Source: Gigaspora margarita | Taxonomy: Eukaryota > Glomeromycota > Glomeromycetes > Diversisporales > Gigasporaceae | Reading direction: 5' to 3' | Length of the DNA: 64,000 nt | Assembly (NCBI GenBank): GCA_009809945.1 | Contig: WTPW01000769.1 | Span: 188,162 to 252,161, forward strand | Shown here: one piece after another, positions 45,763-57,964 of the stretch | How positions within the stretch are numbered: the stretch's first letter is position 1 | Layout: every line of letters begins with the position of its first letter | Notes under the pieces: generated by a model | Databases searched by the model: none | The model's input: the letters and a program-made list of their open reading frames with translations, nothing else | What the model was told of the DNA's origin: nothing | Position numbers and translations under genes: made by a program

Positions 45763-46446
45763 TGCTTATGTTTCAAGAGCATTTCATCATTTTATTTTTT
45801 CTTTCTTTTTTTTTAAAAAAAAGGCCCAGGTAAAGAAGCTACAGAAGATTTAGTTCTTGGTGGATATTTCATTCCGAAAGGGGTTAGCATCGATCTCTTA
45901 TTGTAACTTTCTTCTTTATATTATTATAAAGCATAATTTAATAAAATACTTTTGTTTAATAGACATTAGTAATATCAAATACATTGGAACTTCATACATC
46001 AAAAGAATATTGGGGCGAAAATGCTAAAGAATTCGTACCAGAAAGATGGTTGGAACCTGAAAAATTAACGCCTGACTGTTTTATTCCGTTTTCGGCTGGT
46101 ATGTTATTTTTTCTGATATCTTTTTTTAAATATTATTTATGTGTGTTAATGGTAAAAATTAATCTTCAAATGAATTTTTTTTTTTTTTATAGGAGCTAGG
46201 AATTGCATTGGGCTCAAGTAATTTAAATTCTTAATTTATATTTATAATTTTATTTTTTATCATTTTCATATACTAATATTATTTTTAAATAGCTTTGCAT
46301 GGATGGAACTTAGACTCACAATAGCCACCTTACTACATCGTTACAATTTTAAAGACATTGAAAATCAAGAAATAGAATTATTACAATTCATTACACCAAG
46401 TTTGAAATCCAAGGAGTATAATCTCATTGCTTCTATGCGAAACTAA
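43644..46446 (+). CDS. Cytochrome P450 monooxygenase
   Basis: A haem-thiolate oxygenase, probably anchored in the endoplasmic reticulum and served by P450 reductase; the substrate cannot be read from sequence. Fifteen exons splice in phase: 43644-43727, 43826-43929, 44010-44065, 44164-44207, 44391-44461, 44535-44559, 44633-44797, 44885-44989, 45069-45125, 45211-45347, 45424-45638, 45824-45882, 45963-46098, 46193-46217 and 46293-46446, for 478 aa. Seen in order: an N-terminal hydrophobic anchor (LIRIVGIFASIYVL), the proline hinge KIPGPK, the C-helix region HKRRRRILSPAFS, the I-helix oxygen-binding motif AGSDTTS, the K-helix ExxR as EGLR, the PERW motif (FVPERWLEP) and the haem loop FSAGARNCIG with its Cys ligand. 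All key residues are present, so the enzyme should be functional. Two exons are only 25 nt, one of them encoding the haem loop. Confidence 0.93.
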
Positions 46447-48300
46447 TTAATATCCAATATTACAATATTTATTAATTAAAACACGCATCAGTTAATTATG
46501 ATGAATATTATAGTATAAATATAGAATTTATAATTGACTGATATGTGCTTGCACCTTTACTGTTATGTATTCTTAGAGCATAATTTTTTATGTGTATTTT
46601 AATTACATATGTTTATAATTACATTCTTTGCATATTACATTTGTATTAATATATTTTAAATAAACACGGGACGCATTCGGACAAAGGTTTGAGCATGGTA
46701 CACAAAAGGAGTGAATGATAATAACTCAAAAATTTTATTATGACAATTTAATTAAGTAAAAAATGTTTAACACATAATATTACTTATAATTCAATACTTT
46801 TTTTATATGATTTTCTAAGAAAAACCTTGGTTCTTTTAGTTAAAAATTTCATACCAATTTCTTGAACGCTAGAATAATTTTCAATTATATATAGTGTATT
46901 CTTTTATTAAGTTTCTGCTTATAGCAGGTATGACTATTACGTAACACTTCCATAAGTGCACACTTAGAATCCGTCATATATATGCGTGCGCTTAGCATTA
47001 GTCGATAAAATCGACTTAGTCGATTCTTGGAAAGCTAGACAATCAATGTGTATAATAGCGGGTTGTTGGAAAATTCGGGATGTACTGTACTGTATATGTT
47101 GTAAGGTGGAAACGGAATTTAAGTGGATTCGGAATTTATATATAAAAACCCCATTTTTGGGGTTAATTTTATCATATGTACACCCTAACCCTAACCCTAA
47201 TTTAATTAGGAAATTCCAAAATCCACTCCCACCTACGACATATGTACTAAAGACAATCGACTTTGCGTATCGGCTAAGCTGATTTTTAAATTTCTACTTA
47301 GTCAAGTCGAAGTCGATAAATTTAGGTTGACTACAAACATTAGTATGCCCTCTCAAATCTGATATGCACAGCTTTTGTATTGGTTTTGAAAGATTATCAG
47401 ATTTAAAAATACTAATAAAACTTATTAGTCATGTGATTGCAATGAATATGATTGGCTAGATTATATTTATTATGTGTACTTGGTTAAAACATGACAAATC
47501 TGTATTATAGATATCTGATTTTTTTAAGTTTTGACAGGATCACCAGCCAGGGACAGTAAAATATTATTTGGATAATTTTAAGATATTTCGATTATTTTTT
47601 GCAAAATATTTCAATAAATTTCAATTATTTTTGCAAATATTTGATGAATTTCGATTACATTTCATTCTTTTATCATATTAAATTCAAATCGCGTTGAAAT
47701 TATGCCTGGATTGAAATATAACTTCTTTGTGATGCCCCATTTAATAATAACATGTATTATGAAAAAAAGATATTCGTCAAAAAAGCAAAAAGATACAAAA
47801 AAAATCTTTTTAAATGCACCCCCTTCGGACCATAGTAAAACATTTCTAAAATGTGCACTTAGAGCGTGCATTTATAGAGTTCTCTCTGTACAATCAGAAT
47901 GTGATGATAAAGTTTTTGCATTCTGATCGGTCAATTTTAAAGATCTGCAAAAACATTAACTTTTATTGTACAGGTAAAGAATTGAAAATTTTAATCGAAA
48001 CCAATTCGGTTCACCTGAGTAATTGGATGGCGTTGGTTTAGAACTGTATCAAAAAGCATTGCTTTTCAAAATATTATCATGCTCTTCAATAATATATTAC
48101 ATGCTGAAATGTGGGATTGACGCGTAAAAAAAAACGAGTATTTTATCTATTTTATCATTGCAGCATTGTGTATGACTGATCATTTGGTGTAACGTAGGTT
48201 ATTTGGTGTGTAACATCCTTAATTCTTAAATTTGAGCTCTTCTCTACCGTCATTGTATAAATTTTAATTTATAAAAATTTTCAAAAAAAAATTAATAAAC
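46447..48300. other. Intergenic between P450 and SKI3
   Basis: Contains an element-like block at about 46975-47345 with repeated AGTCGATAAAATCGACTTAG and TCGACTTTGCGTATCGGCTA words near its ends and a perfect CCCTAACCCTAACCCTAA tract at 47182-47200. The small open frames here are not supported as genes. Confidence 0.45.
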
Positions 48301-51300
48301 ATGAGCTATATTAAAAATGCATTAAAAAATGCACGAGAATCAATTAATGCCAAAAAATATGATGAAGCAATAAAGAATTGTGAAAAAGTATTACAATATG
48401 AAGCTGATAATTATAATGCGTAAGCTACTTCTAACTTCCTTTTTTTTTCTTAAGATTTGTAATTTTTTTAAATGTTTACTTATTTCATCAATTTTAGATA
48501 TGTGTTTCTCGGAATTTCATATTTAAATTTGCAACAAATCAATGAAAGCAAACAAGCTTATCTTCGTGCTGTTGAAATAAATACATCACAACCGCTTGCT
48601 TGGCAGGTAATTCAAATCAAAAATTGATGTATTATTTTTATAGGTTAATTGTTGTATTTATTAAATAGGGCCTTGCAAATTTTTATGAAAAACAAGAGGA
48701 TTGGGCAAATCTGGGTGAAACTTGGGTCCAATTATTAAAAATATATAATGAAAGGTTTTTAATATCTAACCTTTTTTTTTTTTTTGATTTCAAGGTTATA
48801 TCTTTACATAATCTAAAAATAGTTGTTTTTTTTTAACAGTAATGATGGTCAAAAAATTTTAGATGTTATTAATAAACTTGTTGATTTATATACGAATAGA
48901 ATAAAAGACAGGAGATCGGTATTTAATTCACTTATATAAAAGGTCTTAATTTTCAAATTTTGTAATTATGCAATAGTTGAATAATTATTTTCTAGTTGGT
49001 CGCAACTCTAAAATATTATTTACCATCGAGTCCATATTATGAAACTATTCGAAACCTTAATAATTTACCTTCACAAACACAAATATTATTACAAATAATT
49101 GAATTATTGGAAAAAGATGAAGTAGAAAGAATTCGTCAAGAGATTGAAACTAGGAGGAAAAGGCTTGATGCTGGTCCTCAAGCTATTATTAAAGCTCAAG
49201 TTGAAAATGAAGTGTATAGCAATTCTGAAGTATGTTTTAAATGTGAAATTTTTTACTTTGATCCTTAATTATTTTTTTTTGCTACGTCCAATAAGAATTG
49301 AAAACATTATTTTTATTAGTTGGAAACATTTTATGATTCTTTATTGGAAATCGCGAATGACTCAAATACTCCCGAAATAAATATCTCAGAGTTGTCTATT
49401 AAATATGTTGAACATCTCAGAAAGAAAAATGTTTCAATCTCTTCCGAAAATAAACAAGCGGTACGTATATTTTTAATATTATAATTATATATATATATAT
49501 ATATATTTGTATTAATGATATTAACAATGTTTGTTATATTTGTAGTTGAGAGAAAAGTTGTTTAAGTTATCTCAACAGCTTGTTGAACAAGATACAACTT
49601 CACCTATACCTTATGAAATACTTATTGAAAGTACTAATGTTGGTTCTGCAGGTAATAGTTTAGTTCATAATATGGATAGGAATAAATTTTCAAATAATAT
49701 GTTTAAATTTTTAAATTAGACGAAAAATATGATGTTTATTTGAATTTTTAAAAATTAGACGAGTATGATATTAATATGTTGGAAAAATATTCTGAAAAGT
49801 TTCCGGATACTGAATTGTCCAAAATAATTCGAGTATATTTTAAAACTAAACAAGATGATGATATTGAGGCTAATGAATTATTAATTGTATGTATGATCCT
49901 ATAATTTATTAATTTATAACTTTTATATATTTTAAATTTTTTATTGGTTATCTAACTGACAGTTTATTTAATTAGGATGGAAATTCAAATAGCATATTTG
50001 GAAGTCTTGTATTAAGTTGGCTAAACCATGATTACAAAGATTATGAATTAGCTCTAGATTATGCAAGTAATGGTCGTAATTTGGTGACTCAGTATAGCAA
50101 AAGCATAGGATACACATTAGATAGGTAAGATATTTGAGAAAAATATTTTTAAATATCTTTAATTTATTAAATAAATTTATTTTTTGCTAGAGTTTTACGA
50201 TCTTTAGAATTGTGTATGGCAAATTGTTATCTTAATATTGATTCTAAGTATCATACAGATGCTTTACAACTTTATCAAAAGATTTTAAATAAAGATCCAA
50301 AAAATATTCATGCTCTTCAGGTATTACATTCAAACTGTTTTTCATAATATATATATATAATTAAATGATTTTAAAATTTTATTTTAATAGGGTGTTGGAA
50401 TGATATTATCAACACAAAAACAATTTGAAAAATCCATTGAAATATTTGAAAATATATTACAACTTGATTCAAAAAATTATATAGCTAAAAGTGAAATAGG
50501 ATGGATCCATTTTTTAACAGATAACTATGAAGAAGCCACTAAATTAACTTTGGATGCTATTGACATGTACGATGGAAGTGCACTTTGTTTTTACCGTTTA
50601 GGTAGAATTTATTGGGCCATGGGAGGTAAAAATTCTATTTAAATTAAAATTTTTAATATAATATAATGAAAATTTACTTGGTTGTAATACATTTATTTAT
50701 TTTGTTTGACAGATCAATATCGTAAAGACAAGAATTACGCATATGCACAGTTCATTCAATCAGTAAAACTTGATTCACACTTTGCAAAATCGTTTACTTA
50801 CCTAGGACATTATTATCGAATTATTGAGAATGATAATGTTCGTGCAAAGAAATGTTATCAAAAAGCATTTTCAATTGATGCATGTGATGAGGAAGCAGGA
50901 TCAGAATTAAGTGAATATTTCCAATCGGAAGGTGAAGGAAATATTGCAGAAGGTATATATCGTACTGTAATTCAAGCAAATCGTAAGGCTGGATGGGCTT
51001 GGAAACGATTAGGATTTGCAGAGCTGGTAATATAGATTTGTATACCATAGTGCTGTAGTGCACTGACTAAAAATATCCACAGCAATCAGTTATGAGAATT
51101 CTGGGCTGCTTATTATAAATTTATACACTAAAAAAATTTTTTTTACGACAACTGTAAATCTTTTGCTGTACAAAATATCTACCCGATATTTTTAAATTTG
51201 GTTTAGGTCCTAGACTCTTTAGTCATTGCACTATAGCAATTCTATTTGATCTCTCAAATTTTTTTTTCAATTTTATATGAATTATTTAAATTTCTTAAAA

Positions 51301-54300
51301 AATGTAGGCCAAAGGAAATTATTTAGAAGCAATAACAGATTTTCAGACCGCCTTGAGAACTGATACCAAAGACATCCGTTGCTGGGAAGGTCTTGCAGAA
51401 GCTTATCGTCATGAAGGTCGATATATGGCATCAATGAAAGCTTTTTTACGTGCAACTGAGTTAGATCCTTCATCAGTATATGCTCATTATCAGATTGCTA
51501 CAATAAAGCAAAAATTGGGCATGTATATTGATGCAATTGATCAATACAATTTGACTATTGAAAAAGCGGAATCTAAAGGTGAACATAATCACATGCCGTC
51601 ATTAGAAGGTCTTGGAAATTGCTATCTGTCTTTATCCAAGGAATATTTTCACACTGGCTTTTACGGTCGTGCAGCTGAATCATTAGATCTTGGTATTACA
51701 ATAATAGCACGTGCTATAGAGACAAATAACAAATATCAGTGTTTTTGGAAATTAATCGGTGATTTTTGCATCATTTCGACATTATTGTTAAATTACTTAC
51801 ATTTAATACATTTGGCTCCGATTAAAAGTCTTATTGGAATTGCCAAACAACTGGATATAGATGCTAAATTACATCTTCCCAAGGACATTGATAATATTGA
51901 ATGTAATCTAGATTCTGATGAAGACAGTTTAACAAATTCTAATAAGCTTCGAGTCATTTTAATTTGTGGCCGTCTTTCATACAAATACGCCATAATATTA
52001 AGTAGAAATCGACCTGATACTGCTCCTGCATTTTGGTATGATCTGGGTGTGGCTTATTATAAGTCTTACGAACATTATTCTAAAAATATTGAAGAAAACA
52101 TAGATAATCATATCAATGAAACATCAGTAACAAATTATTTAAGTGTTGGAATTAGGTGTATTAAGATAGCATTGAAATTTGAATCAACGAATTTTCAATT
52201 TTGGAATTCACTTGGTGTTATGACTCTTTTGGCAGACTCTAAAATTAGTCAACATGCATTCATTAAAGCAATTGAATATTCTCCAAAAGTATGTTTTATG
52301 AATTTATTATCTGTTATTGAAATATTGTTAAACCAATATGATAATAACTTATTCACACAAATTCATAGAGCCCCGTGCCATGGACAAATCTCGGGCTCTT
52401 ATATTTATTACATTCCGATTTAGATCTTGCTAATCAAGCATTTTCAACGGCTCAATCTCTTGATCCGGATTATGCGCCAGCGTGGGTTGGACAAGCTTAT
52501 GTAGCAAATCTTTGGGGAAGTAATGAGGCTGCCGAATTGTTTGAACATGCTTATGAAATTAGTGGTGGTGGTCATTCGGTATTTTATTCAATTTCACATA
52601 ATTTCATCTGATTGCATTAATCTGCTTATTTGTCACGAATCTAAATTTATTTTTATTTTATTTTTTATAGCTCGAAGCGGATTATGGTTTTGCATATCAG
52701 GCATTTACACGTTACAAAAATTCGCCATCAATACACAAATCTTTATTAATATCACCTACTTTTGCGTTACAAAAACTTTCAGAACAAAGACCGGATGATG
52801 CGGCATCATTAAATCTATTAGGTTTATTATTTGAACGACTTAATCGACCAGATAGAGCTGTTGATACATTTAATGATGTGATTATTGCAATTAAAAAATC
52901 AATTCAAAAAGAACAACAGTTAGCAACATTACATAAAGATTCGCAAGAAGAATCATTATCGAAATTAACATTATTATTTCGAAGACTTGCATACGCACAT
53001 GGAAATCTTGGAAGAGTACTTTGTGCAGCACATGATTTTTCTAGTTCAATCACAGCATATACGGAGGCTTTAACATTGATTGAACAACAAGAGGGTGGTT
53101 CATCAAATTCGATTATATCGTTTAAAATATATACAATGTTAGGAGCGGGACTTGCTTATTATTTTAACGATGAATTAGAAAATTCTCTTCAAATGTTTGA
53201 AACTGCTCTTAATGAAGCTGATAATCCTGAACAGGAATCAAATGTTGCGGAAGTTAAGAAAGATGTAGTTGTTTTAGTATCACAAGTACTTTGGGCATTA
53301 GGTGGTGTCGAACATAAAAATTTGGCAAAAGAAGAATTGTTCAGATGGTTGGTTATTATTTATTTAATTTTATTATTATTATTTTTTATATTTGATTTAC
53401 ATACTTATGAATACATTAATTTCGGTTCTTAATAGTATTTCACAAAATCCACAACATCTTCCTGCTATATTTTCCTTGTGTGCTATAGGACTATTACAAG
53501 GTGATGATACTCTGGCTACTGCAGCATTAAGAGAGATGGTAAAATTGCCTATTAAAGTTGTTGGTAAGAATTTATATTTGTTGGTGGTTTATATATTGTC
53601 GGACTTCCCTAAAAGCAAGTTCCTTTGAACATAATGCAATTGCATTTAGAGTTTACAGATATTTTCTTGTTATCTGGCATGATTTGACAGATACATAGGT
53701 ATCAGCAAGATAATAGCAAAAGCAGCCTCATGCGTTGCTATTATACTGTCGATGTCCATGATCTGCCAGATAACTAGTTTATCTGGCAAGTATGACATAT
53801 ACACTTATGGAAAGAATTTTATATTACTTCCGCAGATTTTTATATTAAAATTAATAAGGATTATTTTAATAAAAATTTGCGAAATAGTGTGAAATTTTTT
53901 CTGCCACTGTCGGATAAAAGCAACTTATTAAATGTTCACGGGCTTAAGTCTAAATTATAACATACTTATCGCATGCATGTGTATATTATTGAACGATCAT
54001 TTACCGAATTTTCGCGTAAAAACGCGTTATCTTGAGCATATACGCGTTATTCAGAGTACGCGCACGCGCATGAGTGAAACAAATATAACAAATATAAAGT
54101 TTTTAAGTATCTCCTTATATAATAACAAAAAAATACTCGAAATAAGAGTTGGTACTAAATACTGTAAACTTACTTTCGAGCTTAATAAAAGTTGTTCTTC
54201 AGATCGAGACGATCTGAAGAACACCTTTTAAGTTCGAAATAAGTTTACTACCAACTCTTGTTTCGGAGGAGGATTTTTTTAAATCTTACTATGATTTACT

Positions 54301-55284
54301 ATAGAGTGCGCGTTATTTTGGGACGCGTATGAGCGTTGATTTGAAACTATATATGCTATTTTTAAGGGTAACAAATTTATAAATAACGCTCATGAGCGTT
54401 ATTACGCGAAAATACGGTAGTTGTCGATAACATCACTATATTTATACATATCTGAAATAAGCGTATCTTATAAATCATTCGTATTGGTAATTTTTTTTAC
54501 TAAGAAATCTCCTTAAGTTTTAATTAAAAATTGTGGTGTTTGGGGAATATGTACTATTTCTGGATTATTACCGGTATTAAGTGTATTCATATAACAGTTA
54601 ATTTATTGAATTTATAATTTATTGTCAAAATCAAGATAAATTGGACAAAGGACGTGACATGGATTTCTTATATAGTAGATACTTTCTGTTACAGGTGAAT
54701 AACCCATACTTGCTAAATACATATTTATAATATATATTATTTAATCAACTTTTTTTTTTTAGGATTCACCCGAAGAAGCTACACAATCTCTTTCTAAATC
54801 AATTCTTCTTAGACCTCATGAAATAATCAATTGGATATGTTTATCAAATCATCTTATATCTCTTTCGATACCATTTACTTCAACTTCAATAGCTGGTTCT
54901 GCAATGGAATTAATATCAAACTCAATATCTTCTTTATTTAAACAATTATCAACTAAAGAAAAAGCAAAGGTGTATCAAAATTATGCATCTTCTTTGTTGA
55001 TTTCTAGACAAGCTGTTAAACAAGACTTGGTTATAACGAAAAATGATGTAAAAGATAGTAGTATAATTAAAGAACCATTTGATAATAATGAGAATGATGG
55101 AGTCAAAGATAAAAAAAACAAAGAAGGCAATAAGAATAAAACAAGTGCTTATGAAGATTTAAAAGTTAAATATGAGAAACTTGGGTTAGAAGCATTAGAA
55201 ATTGCTCAACGAGCTGTCAGAATTGCACCATGGGATTTGGTTGGATGGTCTTTACTTGCCATGGCATATAAAGAGAGTGTATAG
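48301..55284 (+). CDS. SKI3: Ski complex TPR subunit Ski3 / TTC37-like
   Basis: Ski3 is the tetratricopeptide scaffold that, with the Ski2 helicase and Ski8, feeds mRNA to the cytoplasmic exosome. Eighteen in-phase exons give 1468 aa: 48301-48419, 48498-48606, 48669-48754, 48840-48918, 48996-49229, 49320-49460, 49546-49651, 49759-49886, 49976-50124, 50191-50320, 50391-50625, 50713-51026, 51308-52288, 52369-52578, 52671-53347, 53436-53563, 54636-54694 and 54763-55284. TPR helices run throughout, for example AKKYDEAIKNCEKVLQYEAD at the N-terminus, KSIEIFENILQLDSKNYIAK, GRYMASMKAFLRATELDPSS and ANQAFSTAQSLDPDYAPAWV. Length is close to yeast Ski3 and human TTC37. The small exon at 54636 (KGRDMDFLYSRYFLLQ) uses an AAG acceptor and is needed to keep phase. 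The intron before it is 1072 bases, the longest in the gene, and carries a MITE. The exon 15 donor (ATG|GTTGGT) is weak. Confidence 0.9.
54004..54417. mobile_element. MITE in SKI3 intron 16, TA-flanked
   Basis: Left end CCGAATTTTCGCGTAA and right end TTACGCGAAAATACGG are inverted, each flanked by TA (54002-54003 and 54418-54419). Inside are CATGAGCGTTATT-like subterminal repeats and a central hairpin with arms AAAGTTGTTCTTCAGATCG and CGATCTGAAGAACACCTTTT. The gene reads through normally, so the insertion is spliced out. Confidence 0.75.
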
Positions 55285-55640
55285 ATTATTGATAATGTTT
55301 GAACTGTTTAAAAATTTGCTAGATTGTTTACTATATTAAGAGTTTATTAGTAAAAATTCTACCATTTGATGCTGTATGATATAATTTAGGATATAAATTC
55401 AAGTTACTGAGATTGTATGTAGCTATATAGAGATTACAATCTAAACAACTTTTTTGAATTTATGAAAGTCATATAGCAAACAAAAAAATAAATTAAACCA
55501 ATTAAAAACAATTAATCAATTAAATGGTTAGTTACCTATTTTATTTAACAAAATATTATTCTATAATAAACTTTTTTTTTTTTTTTATAATACAATGATA
55601 TACGAAGAAGAAAACATCCTATGCAATTTTATATTTATTA

Positions 55641-57701
55641 TTACTCTAATTCTGAAATATCATTAAAACAAATATTATTATTAGATTTAAAACTCTTAAA
55701 ACTGATCTGTTTTGATGGTTCCGGCCTTTTTGGCATTGAAACATTATTAAAAGAAATAATATGATCATCATCATTGTCTTTAAATATCTCATTATAATTT
55801 ATATTACAATCATTTACACCACCCACAAATTCCGATTCATTAAATTTACTCTCTTGTAAAGTTTGATCAGATGACATTGCTGTAGTTTTTGAATCAATAG
55901 TATCTGAAGAAGGTTTGTTACGAATTAGAGGAAAAAATTTACTACCATTTATGGCTTTTATTAATCGATAATCAATTCTTCTATCATAATTTGATAATGA
56001 ATCACCATTACCAACGGTGGAAGACGTTGTTGATATATGAGTAAATGTTGGACCATTTGGAGTTGGGTTATATGTGCTATTTATTTTTACGTATAAAACC
56101 AATAATCAATAATTTAATAAAGATAATAAATAATAAATCTCAAAAAAATGATAAAATTTTTGAGGACTTACTTGTAAATAAAAACAGCTTGTGTGATAGA
56201 AAGTAAAATAGGAAAAGAAAAATACCAAATGATTAAATAAAATAAATCTATTCCAAAAATGAATATTGTAATATTATGTTGCCATAATCCATATGCGAAA
56301 GCCGTTAAAGTGTATGATCCATTTGTTATTATGAACGTTGCTGCTATTATTGACAACTATTGAATTAGAGAAAGTGGAAATATGTAGATATATATATAAA
56401 TAAAATAAATAAATATATGCTTTATATGATTGTTTTTTTTCTTATTAATTAGCCTACATTCTTGATAGCCCTAACAATCATCTTTACTTTCCATTCAACA
56501 TCATAATCACCAGACAGTTGTCGTTCTTTTAATTCTCTCATATGAACACGCAGTATTAAGCTCAATTTATACCAGAAATAAACGACAATCATAACATAAA
56601 AACATCCCCAAGCAGACCAAATTAAATAATGAATTTTAAAATATTTATTTGCTAATAATGTCGCGTTTTCTCTGGTAATCATTGAATCTTCCGTTTCAGA
56701 TAAATAAGAACCTGAAGATGATAATGGAGGTGCACCATTATCAGCATAAAAACCCGTTAGATAGGCTATTGGAAGCATAGTTATGAACGGGCCTAATATT
56801 AATGTGAAGCCTATTCCATCGACAAAGTATTTATTAGGAATCCATTTTACTGTGCGAGTGCCTATTGTTGGAGTTGAGTATACTTTTTTGTGGGATGATA
56901 ATTATATATATATGTGTGTGTGTGTATGAAATGATAATAGTTTATAGATTCATACTAAGAATCACGAAATAAAATTTTACATCTTTGTAAATGAAATAAT
57001 AAGAAATCTATACCAATGCTAACTGGTAACAACACGGCTAATCCAAATCCAATCAGTCGTGGTATGTCTTGTCCAACTGTCCAACAATACACATACAAGT
57101 CAATAAATATTTAAAAAGTAAAAAATTTAAAAAAACTTGAGAATTTTCTTAAATACGTACTCTCAGCTGTTATAGTATTTGGATACGTCGATGTTATTAA
57201 TAAGATAATGTGAATAATTTGTGCTATTCGATAAAAATAATTAAATTGTTATTATATATTTACCAAAAAAAAAATAATAAAAAAATAAATAAATAAATCC
57301 TAGAATTATTATTATCACGAAAGAAAATGCTTACAAGATCCATAAACAACCGTAATGATATGAAAAGCATCTTGAGGTCTAGGTCTAAGAATACCTCTAT
57401 TTCGTGTAGGAGCAAACCACACTGGCTGTTTTCTTATAAAAATTCTTGAATATATAAAACATCCACTAACCAAAATATTTAAAATAGTAATCGCCAACAA
57501 AGCATAATACATATTAAGAATGGTATTTGATTCCGGACATCCATATGCATTGATACGAAAATCACATTTGCAATCATTTTGATGTAACGTTAATGTGAAA
57601 GAAAAAGTATTAGAGATACTTGTATTTCCAACAGTGAGAGCATCAAGAGCAGGTTGATCTTCTAAACATACTAATGCAAAGTTATTTATTAATCGTACCA
57701 T
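55641..57701 (-). CDS. Seven-helix membrane protein, receptor-like, function unknown
   Basis: Six exons on the minus strand join in phase: 57701-57335, 57223-57161, 57076-57014, 56882-56458, 56356-56172 and 56076-55641, giving 512 aa. After an N-terminal, probably extracytoplasmic segment of about 60 residues with four Cys (including CKC), seven hydrophobic helices follow: NMYYALLAITILNILVSGCF, HIITVV..IIHIILLITS, LIGFGLAVLLPVSI, GIGFTLILGPFITMLPIAYL, HYLIWSAWGCFYVMIVVYFW, LSIIAATFIITNG and FGIDLFYLIIWYFSFPILLS. The C-terminal 145 residues are polar, rich in Ser, Asn and Asp (DNDDDH). This topology is that of a G-protein-coupled receptor, but I see no diagnostic family motif. No signal peptide is evident after the ATG, so an upstream exon could exist. 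The gene runs toward SKI3, with 3' ends 357 bases apart. Confidence 0.75.
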
Positions 57702-57917
57702 TATGAATTAGTTCTAACGAATGTAAATGTAAATTAATAAAGGAATATATATCAATATTAAGCTCTATATAGTTTATAAATCATGGTTTAATTTTGAATA
57801 TTGAAATCTGATTTAAGAGAAACTAACATATATATTAAATTGTATGGACGTAAAAAGAGAAAAAAAAAAATTGAGAATACATTAAAGGAAGGACTGCAAT
57901 ATGATCAAATAGATTGC

Positions 57918-57964
<47 letters not shown>

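Noticed and set aside
46986..47282. 98-codon open frame downstream of the P450
   Set aside because: It spans a CCCTAA tract and repeat-like TCGACTTAG words; no protein feature is visible.
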